Shown here piece by piece: positions 1 to 12,512 of a DNA stretch of 64,000 bases. Source of the DNA: Choanephora cucurbitarum (lineage: Eukaryota > Mucoromycota > Mucoromycetes > Mucorales > Choanephoraceae); NCBI GenBank assembly GCA_025331435.1, contig JAIWNI010000093.1, positions 47,617 through 111,616 on the forward strand. Direction: 5' to 3'. The notes beneath the pieces were generated by a model, which made no database searches, was not told the origin of the DNA, and was given only the letters and a program-made list of their open reading frames with translations. Both the position numbers and the translations under genes were made by a program. Position 1 is the first letter of the stretch; every line of letters begins with the position of its first letter.

Positions 1-1383
1 TTTCAGAAGTATGCTAAATCCGATCCCTCTGGCAATACTATCACACTCTTGGAATTCGTTCATATGACAAAAGAACAAGAGAAGTTGAACTATCGCCCAA
101 GTGCTTGGTAAAGTCATACTGACCCCTTTGCTGTCCAAAAATAAATGGCTAACACTCTGTCTATTTCTATAGGGCTGCTGGTATGATTGAATTGATGACA
201 GCATACTTCTTTGTAGGTCACCGTGGAACTCTTTTCAAACAAGATGTTCGTGCAGCTTATGATGTGAGTGTTTTGAAACACTTTGTTAATTCTTGATACA
301 ATTGACATGTGATTATGTTTATAGGGTACTTTGTTTTATCGGTTAGAGGATACCAACCGCTATGTGACTCAGAACCAAAGCTTACAAGGTTCTTATCTTG
401 CTAAGCCTAATAGCATGTTCAGTATCAAATCCTTTCAGAACCGTCTTCAACCATTGTATGACGAAGCACAAACAAGATCATCACGCATGTTGTCTTACTA
501 TCAGTTCGATGATTGGATGCATCAAGTTCAACAGAGTACATTACTCCCGCGTGTCTTAAAAAATCGTCAGTTTGGTGTTCGAGGCGTACATACACCTAAG
601 CTAGTTCAGAAGAAAAGACCCATGCCAGAAGAACTAGATAACCTGATGCCAGAAGGATTAACAGGTGTTGCGGCTGAAGAGCAACCAACCGAAGTTGCTA
701 TCCTTCCACAAAACTATCTTAGTTCTTCTTTTCTTAGTAAATCAGATATGGATTCCTATAGTAATAATTTTACCTTGAGTGGCGTCAAGGGATCTTCCTA
801 CTCAGAGTCAGATAGCTACAGTCCCTTGTTGATATCCGATTCTGTCTTGGGTGTCCCTGAAACCGTGCCTGAAGAGATCTCTAAAGCTTCTGCCTATGAC
901 TATGCACCTTCTTTAACAAAATCGGTTTCTACTTCTTCCAACGATTCAGCCTTACAAGAGACTCCCTTGATGACAGGATTTCTTCGTGAAGATCAAGACA
1001 ATTGGTTGACTGAAGGCATGGGGTTAACAGGTGTTCAGACAGAAGGAACCAAGGATCCATCATTTTCAGAGACAATCACTCCACCTACTACTTTAGATAC
1101 AACCGAGCCTATTCTACAACAAGAAGAAGAAGAAGTGACAGCAGCTGGCTTGGTAACTGAAGAACAATCAAATGATTCCATTGAACCTTCCATCACACCT
1201 CCACCTGAAGAACAACCATATGTCAGTAAGCCTATGGCACCTACTCAAGAGAGAAAGAATAAGAAAAAGAAAAACAAAAAGAACACGTCTGGCCAAATAT
1301 CGCCTCAAAATGATGCTGAATTGAGTCTTGAGCAGAATGCTAATTCACCTATTCATGATTCTTGGGGAATCACTCAACATTAG
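1..1383 (+). CDS. Caleosin-family protein, 3' part only
   Basis: Partial gene cut by the left window edge. Exons 1-107, 173-263 and 325-1383 join in phase across two GT-AG introns of 65 and 61 nt. The joined product carries the C-terminal half of a caleosin domain: an LLEFVHMTKEQ segment, a W/AAGMIELMTAYFF segment with a following hydrophobic stretch, FKQDVRAAYDG and the typical DGTLFY closing motif. Caleosins are lipid-droplet or ER-associated Ca-binding, haem peroxygenase-like proteins; the EF-hand and haem-histidine region lies outside the window, so activity cannot be judged. After DGTLFY there is an unusual tail of about 345 residues, Ser/Glu/Pro-rich, ending in a Lys-rich patch (KNKKKKNKK). 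The family call is fairly firm; the tail has no recognised domain. Confidence 0.8.
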
Positions 1384-1539
1384 TTACAAAATTAAGCTCT
1401 GATCTCTCATTCTGTTTGGAAATAAACCTTGAAGTAGTATACATTTTATGTACAAAAAAAAAGAAAAAAAAAACGACAAACAATCTTGCATTTTTTTTTA
1501 TTTCTTGATATGTCGAGTATGTAAGAATTGAGGGAAAAA

Positions 1540-4500
1540 CTAATAAATGTTGAACGAATGATCAATAGGAAACATCCACTTGTTTCTTCTTCTTCTTACC
1601 TTTTTCTTTGAGCGAGTAGATGGTAAGCGTTCTTCATTGCCCACTCTTAATGAAGAAGAAGAATTGGTTATAGGTATCATTTGACTTCGTCTCAACTTGC
1701 CAGGTGTACCTATCTGCCCTAACTTCTCTACCATTCTTCCAAAGAAATGAGTAGAGCGTGATCCGGAAGTACGATTAGGCCCAGACAACAGACCTGCTGC
1801 TGTCACCATGGTGGAAGAAGAAGAGGGGATGGATGTAGTCGAACTCAAGGGATTCGGTAAGAGTTCAGCAGAGGGTAAGCCTACGGACGATTTCATTGAG
1901 CTGGATCGATGGACAGACGAATGTCTCTGAGCCAACCGAAAGATCATAGACTCTGTATTTGTTCCGCCAATGGAGGGCCTTCGACTGCTACAGGCACTAT
2001 GACAGCTTTCACTGAGACTGGTGGAAGGTGAGTAGAAGACAGGCGACAACAGTTCAGTGGGAGTCGACACGACCGCATGATGATGCTTAAAGAGAGAAAG
2101 AGCAGAATGGGTATTGACAGGGGTAGCAATGGGCGTGGTCGCTACTGGGTTGTGAGATGCCATCTTTCTCTTCTTACTTGCGTATTGATAGTGCGAGGCA
2201 GAACCATGGCGATGCATGCTGTTGGCTCTTGCTGTCAAGATGGGTGTTGTGCAAACATCATCAAACTTAGTATCTACAGATTTACATCGGGTATGGTATT
2301 GATTGAATTTGCGTTGAGACCATTTCTCAGAGACACTGTTGGAGAAGAATTCACGTAGATCGCCAATGCTCGATTGGGATCGTAGACCAGGTGAACGTGC
2401 TCCATGGTCTATTGGGTGAGGCATCAGCTCAAGTGCGGGGAGTTCTTGGTTTGAGCTGAAGATAGGGTGAGATGCTCTATGATTTGAACGATTGGGTTGT
2501 CGGTTAAAAATGGCAGATTGAGAGAGGCTGGTGGATCCGCTGGGCATGGGGTACTCAATGGGCACAGAGGGATCAAGAGCGGTACAGACATCTACATGCT
2601 TGGAGGTTGTATTTCTTGATTGTGCATGTTGATCGAAACTAGAGACAAAAAGCTGTTCAAGCAGATATTCGTTTGAGTCCACACTTTTTGAATAAAGACG
2701 CTTGGACTTTCGGATTGCGTTGGTGAGTGCTTCTACCCAGACATTTTTCTCAAGTTCACACATGGCACTTAGTTCCAATGTGTTGTCTTCACTGTGTAGC
2801 AACCATGTATAAGAGATAGTACCTAGATACAAATGAATGACTTGTTATTCTAGAGAAGAGGATGATCTTACCTTCTACGTTCGGTAGATTTTCAATATCG
2901 AATTTACGTAAGGGAAACCAATATCGAGGTTCATACTGATTATGCTTTTTGGCTTTGGCCATGATCATATAATGATCAAATAAAGCACATCCAATACGCT
3001 TTGGCTTGTTGTCTAAGTTAGACCTAACCTCTAATGTACCTATCAGAGAGCAAACGCCTAATGTACTAAACCATCTTTTCGGTAAACACCAATCTGAATC
3101 AAGACGTGAAAGGAATAAGGCTGTCTTCCGTTTTGCTTCCATCTTTGATTTCTCATCATTGATCTTGGAGGCAATGGCATGTATCAAATTTTGAGCTTCT
3201 GACAATAGCTCATATTCTTCTGAATCCTTTTGTGTTGCCTTAGTGACCGTCTGAAGCAAAAGACGGTATCGAAAAATCCGTTGAAAGGGAATGATCATGT
3301 AGTCGTCGAACTTGAGTCGACTGAAGCCAAAAGAGACTCGATGAAATGTATGGAGTCGTTCAATCAGATTGGAGAATTCAACGTTGTTTTGTAAGAGCTC
3401 ATTGTAGACAGAGGCTGCATGATCCTGTCTGACGCAATAATCCAGATAGATATCGAATTTGGGTGCCCATTCAACAAAACAAGCCGCAATGTTCTTGAGA
3501 TTACCTTTGTAGCAGATACCGTTCTTTTTCTCTTCTTCTGTTCCATGCGCATCTACTAATGCTTCCATAAACTTTTCCTGAAAGCTAAAAATATCCATAG
3601 CATTGCGTACAAGGACGTCGATTTCTTCAGCTGAAATACAGGATGATTCTTGAATAATGGCAAAAAAGTGCTAATTTGTTTCGAACAAAAAAGAAACATC
3701 AGTCTAAACTGTCCCCCCCTCTTTTCCTTCATCCCTTTACTTTTTTTGAATTTAAAAATAACAGTAATGAGATAAATTTTGTTACTTACTGTGCAAAGAA
3801 TACCAAGATCTCGACTGTAAGTTTCTTCTGTGTCCATAAGCTCTTTGATTGCATTGATACGCTTGATGGATCTTCTCTGCTCCAATGATTTTATTTCATT
3901 TTTGTCTTGATCTTCAATTGCGTCTAGTTGCTTATTAAACATCTCTTCTTCTTCCTCCTCCTCGGCTGATAAAGCTTCTTCCATAGTGATAAACCTTGAT
4001 TGACTGATGTTGAGTATATCATGTTTTGTTTTCTTCATGATAGCAGAAGCAGATGGAAGTGTCAGTGTTGGTGGTTGGTGTATGAATGAAGGAGCAGGTG
4101 GCTGTTTGGGTTCTTTTTCTTCTCGAGAATCATCTTCGTCTTCGGGGATTATTTTCTGTTCGCGTGAAATCATATGCAGAGAAGAGGAAGATGAGGCAAG
4201 AGAATTCTTTTTGGGTTCTGTTGTGATAGCCAGCTTCCTTTGTATGCTTCTGCTCAGTTCCTCCATTGAGGCACGCTGTTGACTATAGTACTCAGTAGTG
4301 GACATATCAGGTATACTGTGTCGACTCGGTTGGTACGCATGATGACTTTTCCTTCTGCTTCGACTGACAGGACGATCATCAGCTGAATCAAATGAAGAGG
4401 GTGACCGAAGTAGATCAGATACTGGGTTTCTCTCAGCTGGTACGATGATAGATGATCGAGATGTAGCTGAAGTTGAGTGTGCATCTATAGAGACTGATTT

Positions 4501-4767
4501 GCTGATCAATGTCAAGTCGCCAGTTGAATGGTGATATTCCTCGTTATTAAATATGGAGGATGACTCGGAATTTATGTCGCTGGAGTCTGATATGTAGCCT
4601 CTATAGTTTATGCCAGATGAATTGATTTTATGGTTGAGAACAGGTATAAGGTCTTTCTCTAAACGATCACTAGTATCGTTTGAAGCGTCTCTTTCTGATG
4701 TATCCGGAGATATTTTGTTGTCAGAAACCAAGTACTCAGCTGAATTGTTTATCAAAGCATCTGCCAT
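1540..4767 (-). CDS. Rho guanine-nucleotide exchange factor (DH-PH)
   Basis: Three exons, 4767-3790, 3670-2872 and 2822-1540, joined in phase across introns 3671-3789 and 2823-2871, give 1019 residues. The first about 300 residues are Ser-rich and low complexity. A Dbl-homology domain follows (about 305-500): the first intron splits KELMDTEETYSRDLGILCT from HFFAIIQE, and the product continues with the diagnostic FDDYMIIPFQRIFRYRLLLQ helix. A PH domain follows (about 520-640), with FDHYMIMAKAK and a last helix LEKNVWVEAL. The C-terminal third is Ser-rich and ends in a basic RSKKKVRRRRNK patch. DH-PH proteins load GTP onto Rho/Cdc42 GTPases for polarity and wall signalling; the target GTPase is not predictable here. 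Convergent with the caleosin gene, 156 bp apart. Confidence 0.93.
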
Positions 4768-6045
4768 ATTTGGTTTTTTTTTAAAAAAAATTACACTGCC
4801 TTTTCTCGTAATTAAAAACCTTTTTTTTTGTAAGCAGTGGAAAAAGAGAGAAAGAAAAGAAAAAGAAGTTAAGGGAGAAAGAGAGAAAGAAAGAATGGGA
4901 AGAAAGGATGGATATATCTAAAATCATACTTGCAGCCATTATTGTCCACTCTCCTTCCTTTCTTGTTCCTTTTCACACTTAATCTTATTTTAATGTTCCG
5001 GATTCACCTTATTGAAACATAATGAACATCGTAAACTTAACAGAGTGTATTTCTATCTCTTTTTAACAATCGATTAGCTAACTTCACTAAACTTGGCTCT
5101 CTAAAGTATAATTCCTCTCTCTATTTAGCATAGAAACAGTTGTTTGCTATAACAGCTATAAACACAAGTACTGCACTTGCCTGAGGAAAATGAAAGGAAG
5201 AGGTTTATCTAAAGAGTCTTACATTGCCTGTTTCAATAAGCTGTCAAAGTAGATGGCCTGTTCTAATTTTTAAGAGTTTTCTAACGATGGATAAATGGTT
5301 TTTGTAACCTTGAATGGCTAGTTCACTATTTAGCAGCCTAGAGTATTCCTTATGATTATCCGTTTAAAAGAAGCAAAGAAAAAGAAAGGTTGCTTTGAAT
5401 ACAAGCTGGCTCTAGAAGATGAATTTGCTGATCTTCTTCTTTAATGCTATCGATCAGATAAAAGGATAATTATGAAAGTGACTCAATACACCAAAGTAAA
5501 GACGTTGCAATCCTTGTCTATTCTTGGGAGCTGTTTTACTAATCGAATTGCCTGTTGAAACTTGAAAGAGCCTAATGGTACTTGTAGTAGATAGCATTGT
5601 AAGATCAATAGAGACTTTACAATAGCTTGTATGCAATGCCACTGAATCAATTTCCATGCAGGTTTTAAATTCTATATGGTTCCCTTATTATGCTACAACT
5701 ATACTCTACCATGCTAATTTCTGCATGGATCTTATGGTGGTCAAAGTATCATTGAATTAAAGTATGTATTTCATAACTTAGTCTTAAAAAAAGCACTAAG
5801 AAGAAGGCTGTTTCTAATTGTGCTTCAATGCTCATTTGAACTACGTCAAGACAAAGTGTATGCATTTGATCTATAGGAGTCCAAGGCTTTGATCAAAGCG
5901 TAATTGATTATTATCAAACAACTAATTCTCAAACCCTCCCTATATCTCTTTGTATAATCCCTTTTTTGTTATTTATTATCTGAAGAGCGTCTTTTTATAG
6001 CTTTTGAAATAATATACATAATTCAAGAAAAAAAAAACGGCAAAA
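4768..6045. other. Intergenic, RhoGEF 5' flank and kinase 3' flank
   Basis: No supportable gene. The part next to the RhoGEF start is a purine-rich plus-strand tract (about 4830-4910), that is pyrimidine-rich on the RhoGEF coding strand, as in many fungal promoters. The rest is AT-rich with only short chance ORFs. Confidence 0.6.
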
Positions 6046-8444
6046 CTATAGTAAATGAGACACGTCTTCAAACAAGGTCCTGACTGTGCCGGGTAGTTCT
6101 CTCTCAACAGACACAAGCGACTTTTGTAATGATTCTACTGCAGCTAAACTTTTATGGTTTTTACACTTTCTTTGAAGCTATGTGATTTTCTTTTTAGTTT
6201 CAATCATCATCATCAAATTGGTTCACTTACTTGATCCAAGAGAGGCAGTATAGATTCCAATAGTGAGTTATCACCTTGATGTCTAACAGAAGATACTGTA
6301 CTAACACTTCTTGACGAAGGTGACTTGTTGGGTAATGGTGGCAAGGGATTGGTGCATGATGGGGCTAGGCTACTTCGCTTACTGCTATTATCACTATTGC
6401 GTGAATAAATACCATTAGGTTCATTTGCTCGGATAGTATTCTGACTAGCATCGTCATAATCACTTGAGTTGTGCCGAATTTGTGTTGACTGCATTTTTGT
6501 CTAGAGAAATCTATATCAGCCACAAATTATACAGTCACTGTAGTCTACATACCATGATCTCACTGACTCTAGAGGAAGAAGAGGAAGAGTATGGAGATGA
6601 ACTAACAAAGTTTGAACTTGTTGTGCGTGGTAGTTGAGGTGGTTGGGGTCTACCCTCTGTAGCAAGTGTGTTTACTGAATATTGACTAGGCGAATTATGG
6701 ATTGGAAGAGGTGCTTTAGGTACTGGCATTGGTGGTGCTTTGACAGTACCAAAGTCCCAAGCATCATCATATTCTATATCGACACTATAAAAAGGAAACA
6801 CAATAGATGAGTATCATAAGAAACCCACCAAAAAAGAAAAAAAAATAAACTCTTACTCTCTTTCATCTTCAGAATAGTCCTCATCACGTCCATTGATATT
6901 GATCCATCGTTCATGACCTTCAATTAACTCAGTTAAATAGGCAATCTTCTTACTGTTCTTGATAAATTTATGCTTCAACAATTCTCTAGCAGAAGGGCGC
7001 TAAAAGGGAGTGTTAGCTTTCTTGTGTTACATTTCTTTAAAGGGTAACACTTTACATTTGCGGGATTTGTTTGTAAGCATAAACTGACAAAATCCCGAAA
7101 AGCTTTACTGTGAGGAGGGCCTAATGTAGGAGGCTCGTTTTTTGGTATATGAAATAAGACCTTCATAGGGTGCATCTTGGCATAAGGTGGTTCACCATTA
7201 GCTAGTTCAATAGCTGTGATTCCCAAAGACCAAATATCAGCTTTGTAGTCATATCCTGACTGCTTAATAACTTCAGGAGCCATCCAGAACTAGACAGATA
7301 ATAAATGAATTAATATGTAGAACAAGAAACAATGCTTCTCGCTTACTGGTGTTCCCACAAACGTGTTTTTCTTTGTCAAAGTAGCAGTGATCTAAATTTT
7401 ATTATTATTATTTTAAGGAAGAGTGATGTAAGCGATTTTTTTCTTCATGTGTTTTTGGTTTACCTAATTTGGAGACTTACTTGTCCTGAGACACCAAAAT
7501 CTGCCAGTTTAACTTTTAGGTTTCAAGAAGAAAGAGAGAGAGAGAGCGATATTCAGCTTTTTGATATTTTTCATAAGTATCTCAATCATCATTTACCTTC
7601 ACCATTTGAACTAAGAAGAATGTTGGCGGCTAAAATAGAGTGTTAGATCATCCTACTGTGACATTCTAATGCGTTTCTACCTTTTATATCTATATAGGCA
7701 ATTCGTGAGATTCTTTTTCTTCTGTTTTGGTTGTCAACTTACCTCTATGCAATTTACCCTCATTGTGAAGATAGTCTAATCCTTTAAGTAATTCCTTTAC
7801 AATAATGGCGATGTATTCTTCTCTAATTGTTCCCATTTTCATCTATTTATCAGGTTAGTTTCTGAAGACTTGGCCAACAATAAAGAAACTACAAACCAAG
7901 TCGCTACAAGATCCTCCTGAGCAGTATTCCATAATAATCCATAACCCAGTGCCCTTGAGATATGAGCCATGATACCTATATGATTTTTTTTTAGGGAGAT
8001 GAGTTTTTTTCTGTATTTTCCTACTCTTCAACTAACATTTACTTTGTAACAAAAGGTGAATCTAACTGTGAAAGAATGGCAATTTCTTGTTGAATATCGT
8101 CAATTTCATCTTCGGCACTTTCAAGATCAATAATCTTGATGGCTACTGGCTTGTTTGTTCTTCGGTCCAGACTACAGTATGTATATATGAGTTATCTGTT
8201 CATCACAATTGAAAACTTCTTTTTATTACCCCTTGAAGACTTCACCAAAGGAACCTTTGCCTGTTAATTTAACAAGACGTTAATGGCCATGATTGTTTTG
8301 ATAGACATCATCTAAACTCTTACCAATACGTTCTTGCTTCACATAAAAAAGCTCTGGGTCTGCTGTTTGACTTGAAACGTTCTGTCATATAAAATTTATG
8401 CGTAAGTCTTTCAAAGTCACTTGTAATTATTATTGTTTTACCAT
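6046..8444 (-). CDS. STE20-like GCK-III family serine/threonine kinase
   Basis: Fifteen exons were rebuilt, all in phase, giving 509 residues: 8444-8442, 8381-8324, 8260-8230, 8171-8043, 7975-7897, 7842-7743, 7689-7681, 7629-7597, 7512-7481, 7391-7347, 7289-7056, 6999-6857, 6784-6553, 6500-6231, 6177-6046. The kinase domain is complete: glycine loop [15 protein letters not shown] lysine, [11 protein letters not shown] helix C, HRDIKAAN catalytic loop, ADFG, and activation-segment [28 protein letters not shown] and the [11 protein letters not shown] hinge match the MST3/YSK and fungal Kic1/Sid1 type (GCK-III), which act in polarity, septation and Hippo/SIN-like networks with an Mo25 scaffold. 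The tail is Ser/Pro-rich and ends in a conserved-looking helix. The first coding exon holds only ATG, and a 9-nt microexon completes HRDIK. Confidence 0.93.
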
Positions 8445-8663
8445 ATTTATTTAAGAAATGTGTGTGTGTGTGCGTAAATGGTTATATGTTTGTTGTATAT
8501 AAAAGAAAAGAAAGAGAGTATTATGAAGAAGAAGAAGAAGAAAAAGGAAAATAACAATAATACTAATAAAAAAAAGGGAGATAGAAAGGAGGAAGCAAAA
8601 CTTTAAAAAAAAAAGTTAGGGACAACCAAATTTGGATTTACAGTAAACATTTGAATTGTCTCC

Positions 8664-10341
8664 TTAAAACAATAAGCTGGCTGCCAAATCTGGATTTCCT
8701 CCAGCCATTTCCAAAGCGTTCAATGCCTCCTAAGGATCCAATTTTTTTTTAGAGGTGATGTGTTTCGCTATAATGCCTTATGGTATCAACTTACCTCTTT
8801 GCTTACACCCATATCAGTCAATACCTTGATATCCTTCTCTGGGAAACGACTTGGTGTTGACGAGTTAATAGGTTGTGCTGCAGAAGACGTTGGTGCAGAC
8901 GAGGAAGGGGGCGTGGAGACTTGAGGCATCACTGTTCTACCTTCAATAGCAGTCTCATCATCATCACTGCCATGAATCTAAATGACAATTATTATGCTAG
9001 CCACTCAATCGATTGTTTTGATTCTTACTTCAATTCTACGTTGCTTTTCAGGCAACTCATGTTCAGCCAGGAATGGGATATCACAATCATCAAATGTCAA
9101 TGCATTCTTACGAAGATCAATGCATGCTCGGTGCTTCTTTAACATATCAAGACCAAACAATAGCTCAGAACCTTTACCTTCAACAACAATAAAAGAACAT
9201 GTCAAGAAGAGATTTTGAGATAAGCGCATTTGTGCACTATGAATACGGCCCAAGATCTTTGCAGTGCCTACACCCTTGGCAACACCACTGAAACGGGTAT
9301 CAAGCAAACGCATTAAACCACAAGATTCAGCTGTTTCTGGACTGACTAAAGAAGAGAGATGATAGAAACATTAAACTTATCGGTCAAAAGTAGTAAAAAA
9401 GGGGGGGATGTTTGCACTTACTGACAGTGCTTTGAGCACCTGAATCAACAAGGGCAACAAGTTTTTTGTTATTGATTTCCACATTGATATATAAACGCGT
9501 CACCTAATCCACAGATAAGTTAAAAAGAAAAAGTTTATCCATGGCTTATCTTACTCTAGCAAAAGATTCAGGGTTGTATTCCATAGCTGCTTCCAAGTTG
9601 GCAGCAATGTTTTCTTGACGAATGGCATCTTCAATTCGCTTCTGAGCTTCAATATCGAAGGGGTCATCATTGAGGGCAGCCTACACATCTTGTCAATCAT
9701 AAATGCTTCAATCGTTATAATGCAACTTACAAGTTGGGCCTTTCTCACTTCAGCACTTCGTCTCGTTTGTTCAATTTGCTGTACCATGGATGAGAACCTG
9801 GCAGGGTCGTTACGGGCAGCATGAGCTAATTCAGGATTTGTCTGTTCAAAGTTAAGCATATGTTGACGCGTAACACTATTAAAGAAAAAGAACTTACGTT
9901 TTCAAGTTGTTGAAGTAAACGAGGATCTCTCAGGACATGTTGACGCATGATGTCAAAGTCAGGATGACTATAACATGTTGTTATCAGTGATAGCACTACA
10001 CATAAAGGGAAGGATCTCTACTTGTTAGTTACCTTGTTTGTTGCTGCTGTTGTGGCTGCTGTTGCTGTTGTTGTAAGTGTATGATCTCATTAGGTCCTAC
10101 TTGGTATTCTTCAAGTGTCTTTTTAGGCTCTGTTAATTCTTTGCCGTTGAAAAAGAGGTGTTGACTGTTAGGAGGGATGCCAGACTATAATGGAAACGGT
10201 GAGATCTAAGCTCAGTCGCGTTTTCTTTGTTATACTGTTTACTTCAGCTTCCAATAAGGCCTTCACATCTTCAATAGCCATCTGATTATCAATCTCGAGG
10301 TTGTAGAGTTGTTCTCCATCTGTTGTTACAGTAATAAGCAT
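8664..10341 (-). CDS. DDI1: Ddi1-type ubiquitin-shuttle aspartic protease
   Basis: Nine exons (10341-10243, 10184-10033, 9967-9898, 9841-9731, 9680-9555, 9503-9422, 9345-9029, 8977-8795, 8729-8664) give 401 residues. Residues 1-70 form a ubiquitin-like domain opening MLITVTTDGEQLYNLEID. A Gln-rich linker and an NPELAHAARNDPARF helical segment follow. The retropepsin-like domain has the catalytic triplet VDSGAQSTV near residue 206 and the LLFGLDMLKKHRACIDL strand. A C-terminal UBA helix bundle (GVSKEEALNALEMAGGNPDLA) closes the protein. Ddi1 delivers or cleaves heavily ubiquitinated substrates at the proteasome. All three modules are present, as in yeast Ddi1. The exon 3/4 junction uses the CAG acceptor before ACAAATCC rather than an earlier TAG, because that keeps the phase. 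Confidence 0.96.
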
Positions 10342-11484
10342 GTTTGTGCCTTGTTTTATTCAAGATTAATAGAAAGAAACAGAAAAAAATACATTTTTTA
10401 AGATTTTAAATTTTTACCTTTTTTTTTAGAGCAGATACAGATGCTTGGACAAGGAACTAGCATAAATTCGTGATCAGGCAATGTAGCTTTGTTGATGTCT
10501 TTTTTGTGGTTATTAAGGATATGATGTCGAATTAAACAGCCAATTTGATTGATACAACATCTGCCAAACTAAAGCTGTGTCACCTTGTATTCAAAGTTGG
10601 TTTTAAGCTCCCTTACGACTTTGCTGAGATTTAAAGAAGCTGCTGTCATTAAGAGCTACTGCCTTCCTTTGTTGTTAGTTGATTTATGTACAAAGGCGAA
10701 TTAGCTTAATCTCCAAGTCTGCTGTCAGATAAGTATTTATTATCTTACAATTTGAGTCTGATGACATTTTTGCATATTGTGTTGAAATAGGCTACTTCAA
10801 GTCCTAGTAGTGAGTGCGATTTTCCAACGGAATATGGCTATTCTGAGTTGCTTTGCTAGTTGAATCGATATGTACTATTATTCGTTTCAACGCTCATGAT
10901 AAACTCCTACTTTTTCTTCAAATTGCTTGCAAGAATTGATTATAAGCCTCGAGCGAGAAAGAAAGGATAGGAAGATGAAAATCAATCATGCAAACAATTG
11001 CAATGTAAACATAAAGCAGCCCTGATAGTACTTGTCGGATACTAAGCTACGTCAATCATTCTCATGACCGTAGAATGACTGACCCTACAATGATCGCCTT
11101 TAGTATGACCATTTGGACATTATATCTAAGCTTGATTATTAACGCAATTGCTTTTTCAGATAGAAAACAAACACAAACGATTACACTCTATCCAAATACG
11201 TGACATGTAAACCAACTGTGCTAGTATGTTAATTCTGAGACTGATTGACACTTATTATCATGTACAAAAGCTATAAATAAATGAAATTGCGCCTTCACTG
11301 CGCTTGATTGACCATTTGTTTGTCTCCTCTCTCTCTCTCTTTACTTCAGCCAGCAGGCTACATGTGATGGACTGCGCTAAAGAGCAAGAGATAAACTAAT
11401 TCGCTGAAATGTATATAAAGACGAAAGCAAAAGACAGATTACCGTTATTATCTTCATCTATACAAATCAAATAATTACAAAGAA
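10342..11484. other. Divergent promoter region DDI1 / SOD
   Basis: A 1.1-kb non-coding stretch between two divergent start codons. It is AT-rich; no ORF or repeat stands out. A CT run near 11327-11342 and the TATA box at 11412 belong to the SOD side. Confidence 0.55.
11412..11419 (+). promoter_or_regulatory. TATA box of the SOD gene
   Basis: TATATAAA lies 66 bp upstream of the SOD start codon and about 30 bp upstream of an A/C-rich likely transcription start region. It is the clearest core-promoter element in the window. Confidence 0.5.
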
Positions 11485-12244
11485 ATGATCTTTACTAGAC
11501 TTGCTACTACTGCTGCTTTTGCTGCCTTTGCTTTCTTTGGCTCTACCATCGTCACTGCTGAACCAATAAAAGCTATTGCTTATATGATGGGTGCTGACAC
11601 AGAAACAAATGGCTTGATTTTTGGTACCGTCAAACTCACTCAAGAAGATTATAATTCTTCTACTCGAGTTGTTTTTGATGTGAAGGGTTTAAGTGAAGGC
11701 AATCATGGCATTCATATTCATGCATTTGGTGACATCTCTGGAGGTAAGACAGATCAAACAATGAGAATCCTCTTTCAGAAAAAGAAAAAGCAGTTGATGT
11801 AACTTTTCCTGCATGTCAAGGTTGTGGCAATACTGGCCTTCACTTTAATCCATTCAACAGAACGCATGGTGATGTCAAAGCCAAGAAGAGACATGCTGGC
11901 GATCTAGGTAACCTTTGGGCTGACAAAGATGGCAACGCTCACCTTGATGTTACTAGTAACCTCATCTCTTTAAATGGAAAATTCTCTGTTATGGGGTAAA
12001 ATTGCTCAAATGACACCACATGTCTTGATAACTAACAGCGATATCTCTTAAATGTACAGGCGTAGCATTGCTATTCATGCTAATGAAGATGATCTTGGTT
12101 TGGGTAATAGTCCAATGACTCCATTGACTGGTAACTCAGGCGAACGATGGGCATGTGGTGTTATTGGATGTGAGTAACAAAAGTTTCTGTTTTGACTGTC
12201 TCATCTTTTACTGAACTATGATTATAGTTGCCAACACTGAATAA
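11485..12244 (+). CDS. Secreted Cu/Zn superoxide dismutase
   Basis: Four exons: 11485-11743, then 11779 or 11794 to 11995, 12060-12169 and 12228-12244, giving 200 or 195 residues. The N-terminus is a clear signal peptide (MIFTRLATTAAFAAFAFFG, cleavage likely near VTA-EP), so the enzyme is probably extracellular or wall-bound. Metal ligands are visible: GIHIHAFGD, LHFNPFNRTHG, RHAGDLGN and AIHANEDDLG; the active-site Arg and disulphide Cys are in GERWACGVIG. Cu/Zn SOD converts superoxide to peroxide and oxygen. The loop before LHFNP carries CQGCGN in place of the usual GCTSAG. The first intron can end at either of two AGs 15 nt apart, both in frame. TATA-driven and divergent from DDI1. Confidence 0.93.
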
Positions 12245-12512
12245 GTCTCGATATCTATCACAATACATAGATCTATATATCATTATGATACATATAAATA
12301 AACCTATCAAATCTCGAATAGAGCCTTGATACTCTCATCAATACTCAATGTAAAGAAAAAAAGTTTATTGCTGAATAACAAAGGGATATAGATTGTTTAG
12401 TGTGTTTCTTTTTCTTTGTACAATATAGTGCTGTGTAGATTGGAGAATAAACATATACAAAAGAAAGATATGTGCAAGAGGAAATGAGGGGGGATAAACT
12501 TGACAGAATACA

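Noticed and set aside
10569..10760. Possible upstream exon of DDI1
   Set aside because: The ubiquitin-like domain starts exactly at the ATG at 10341, so no further coding exon is needed.
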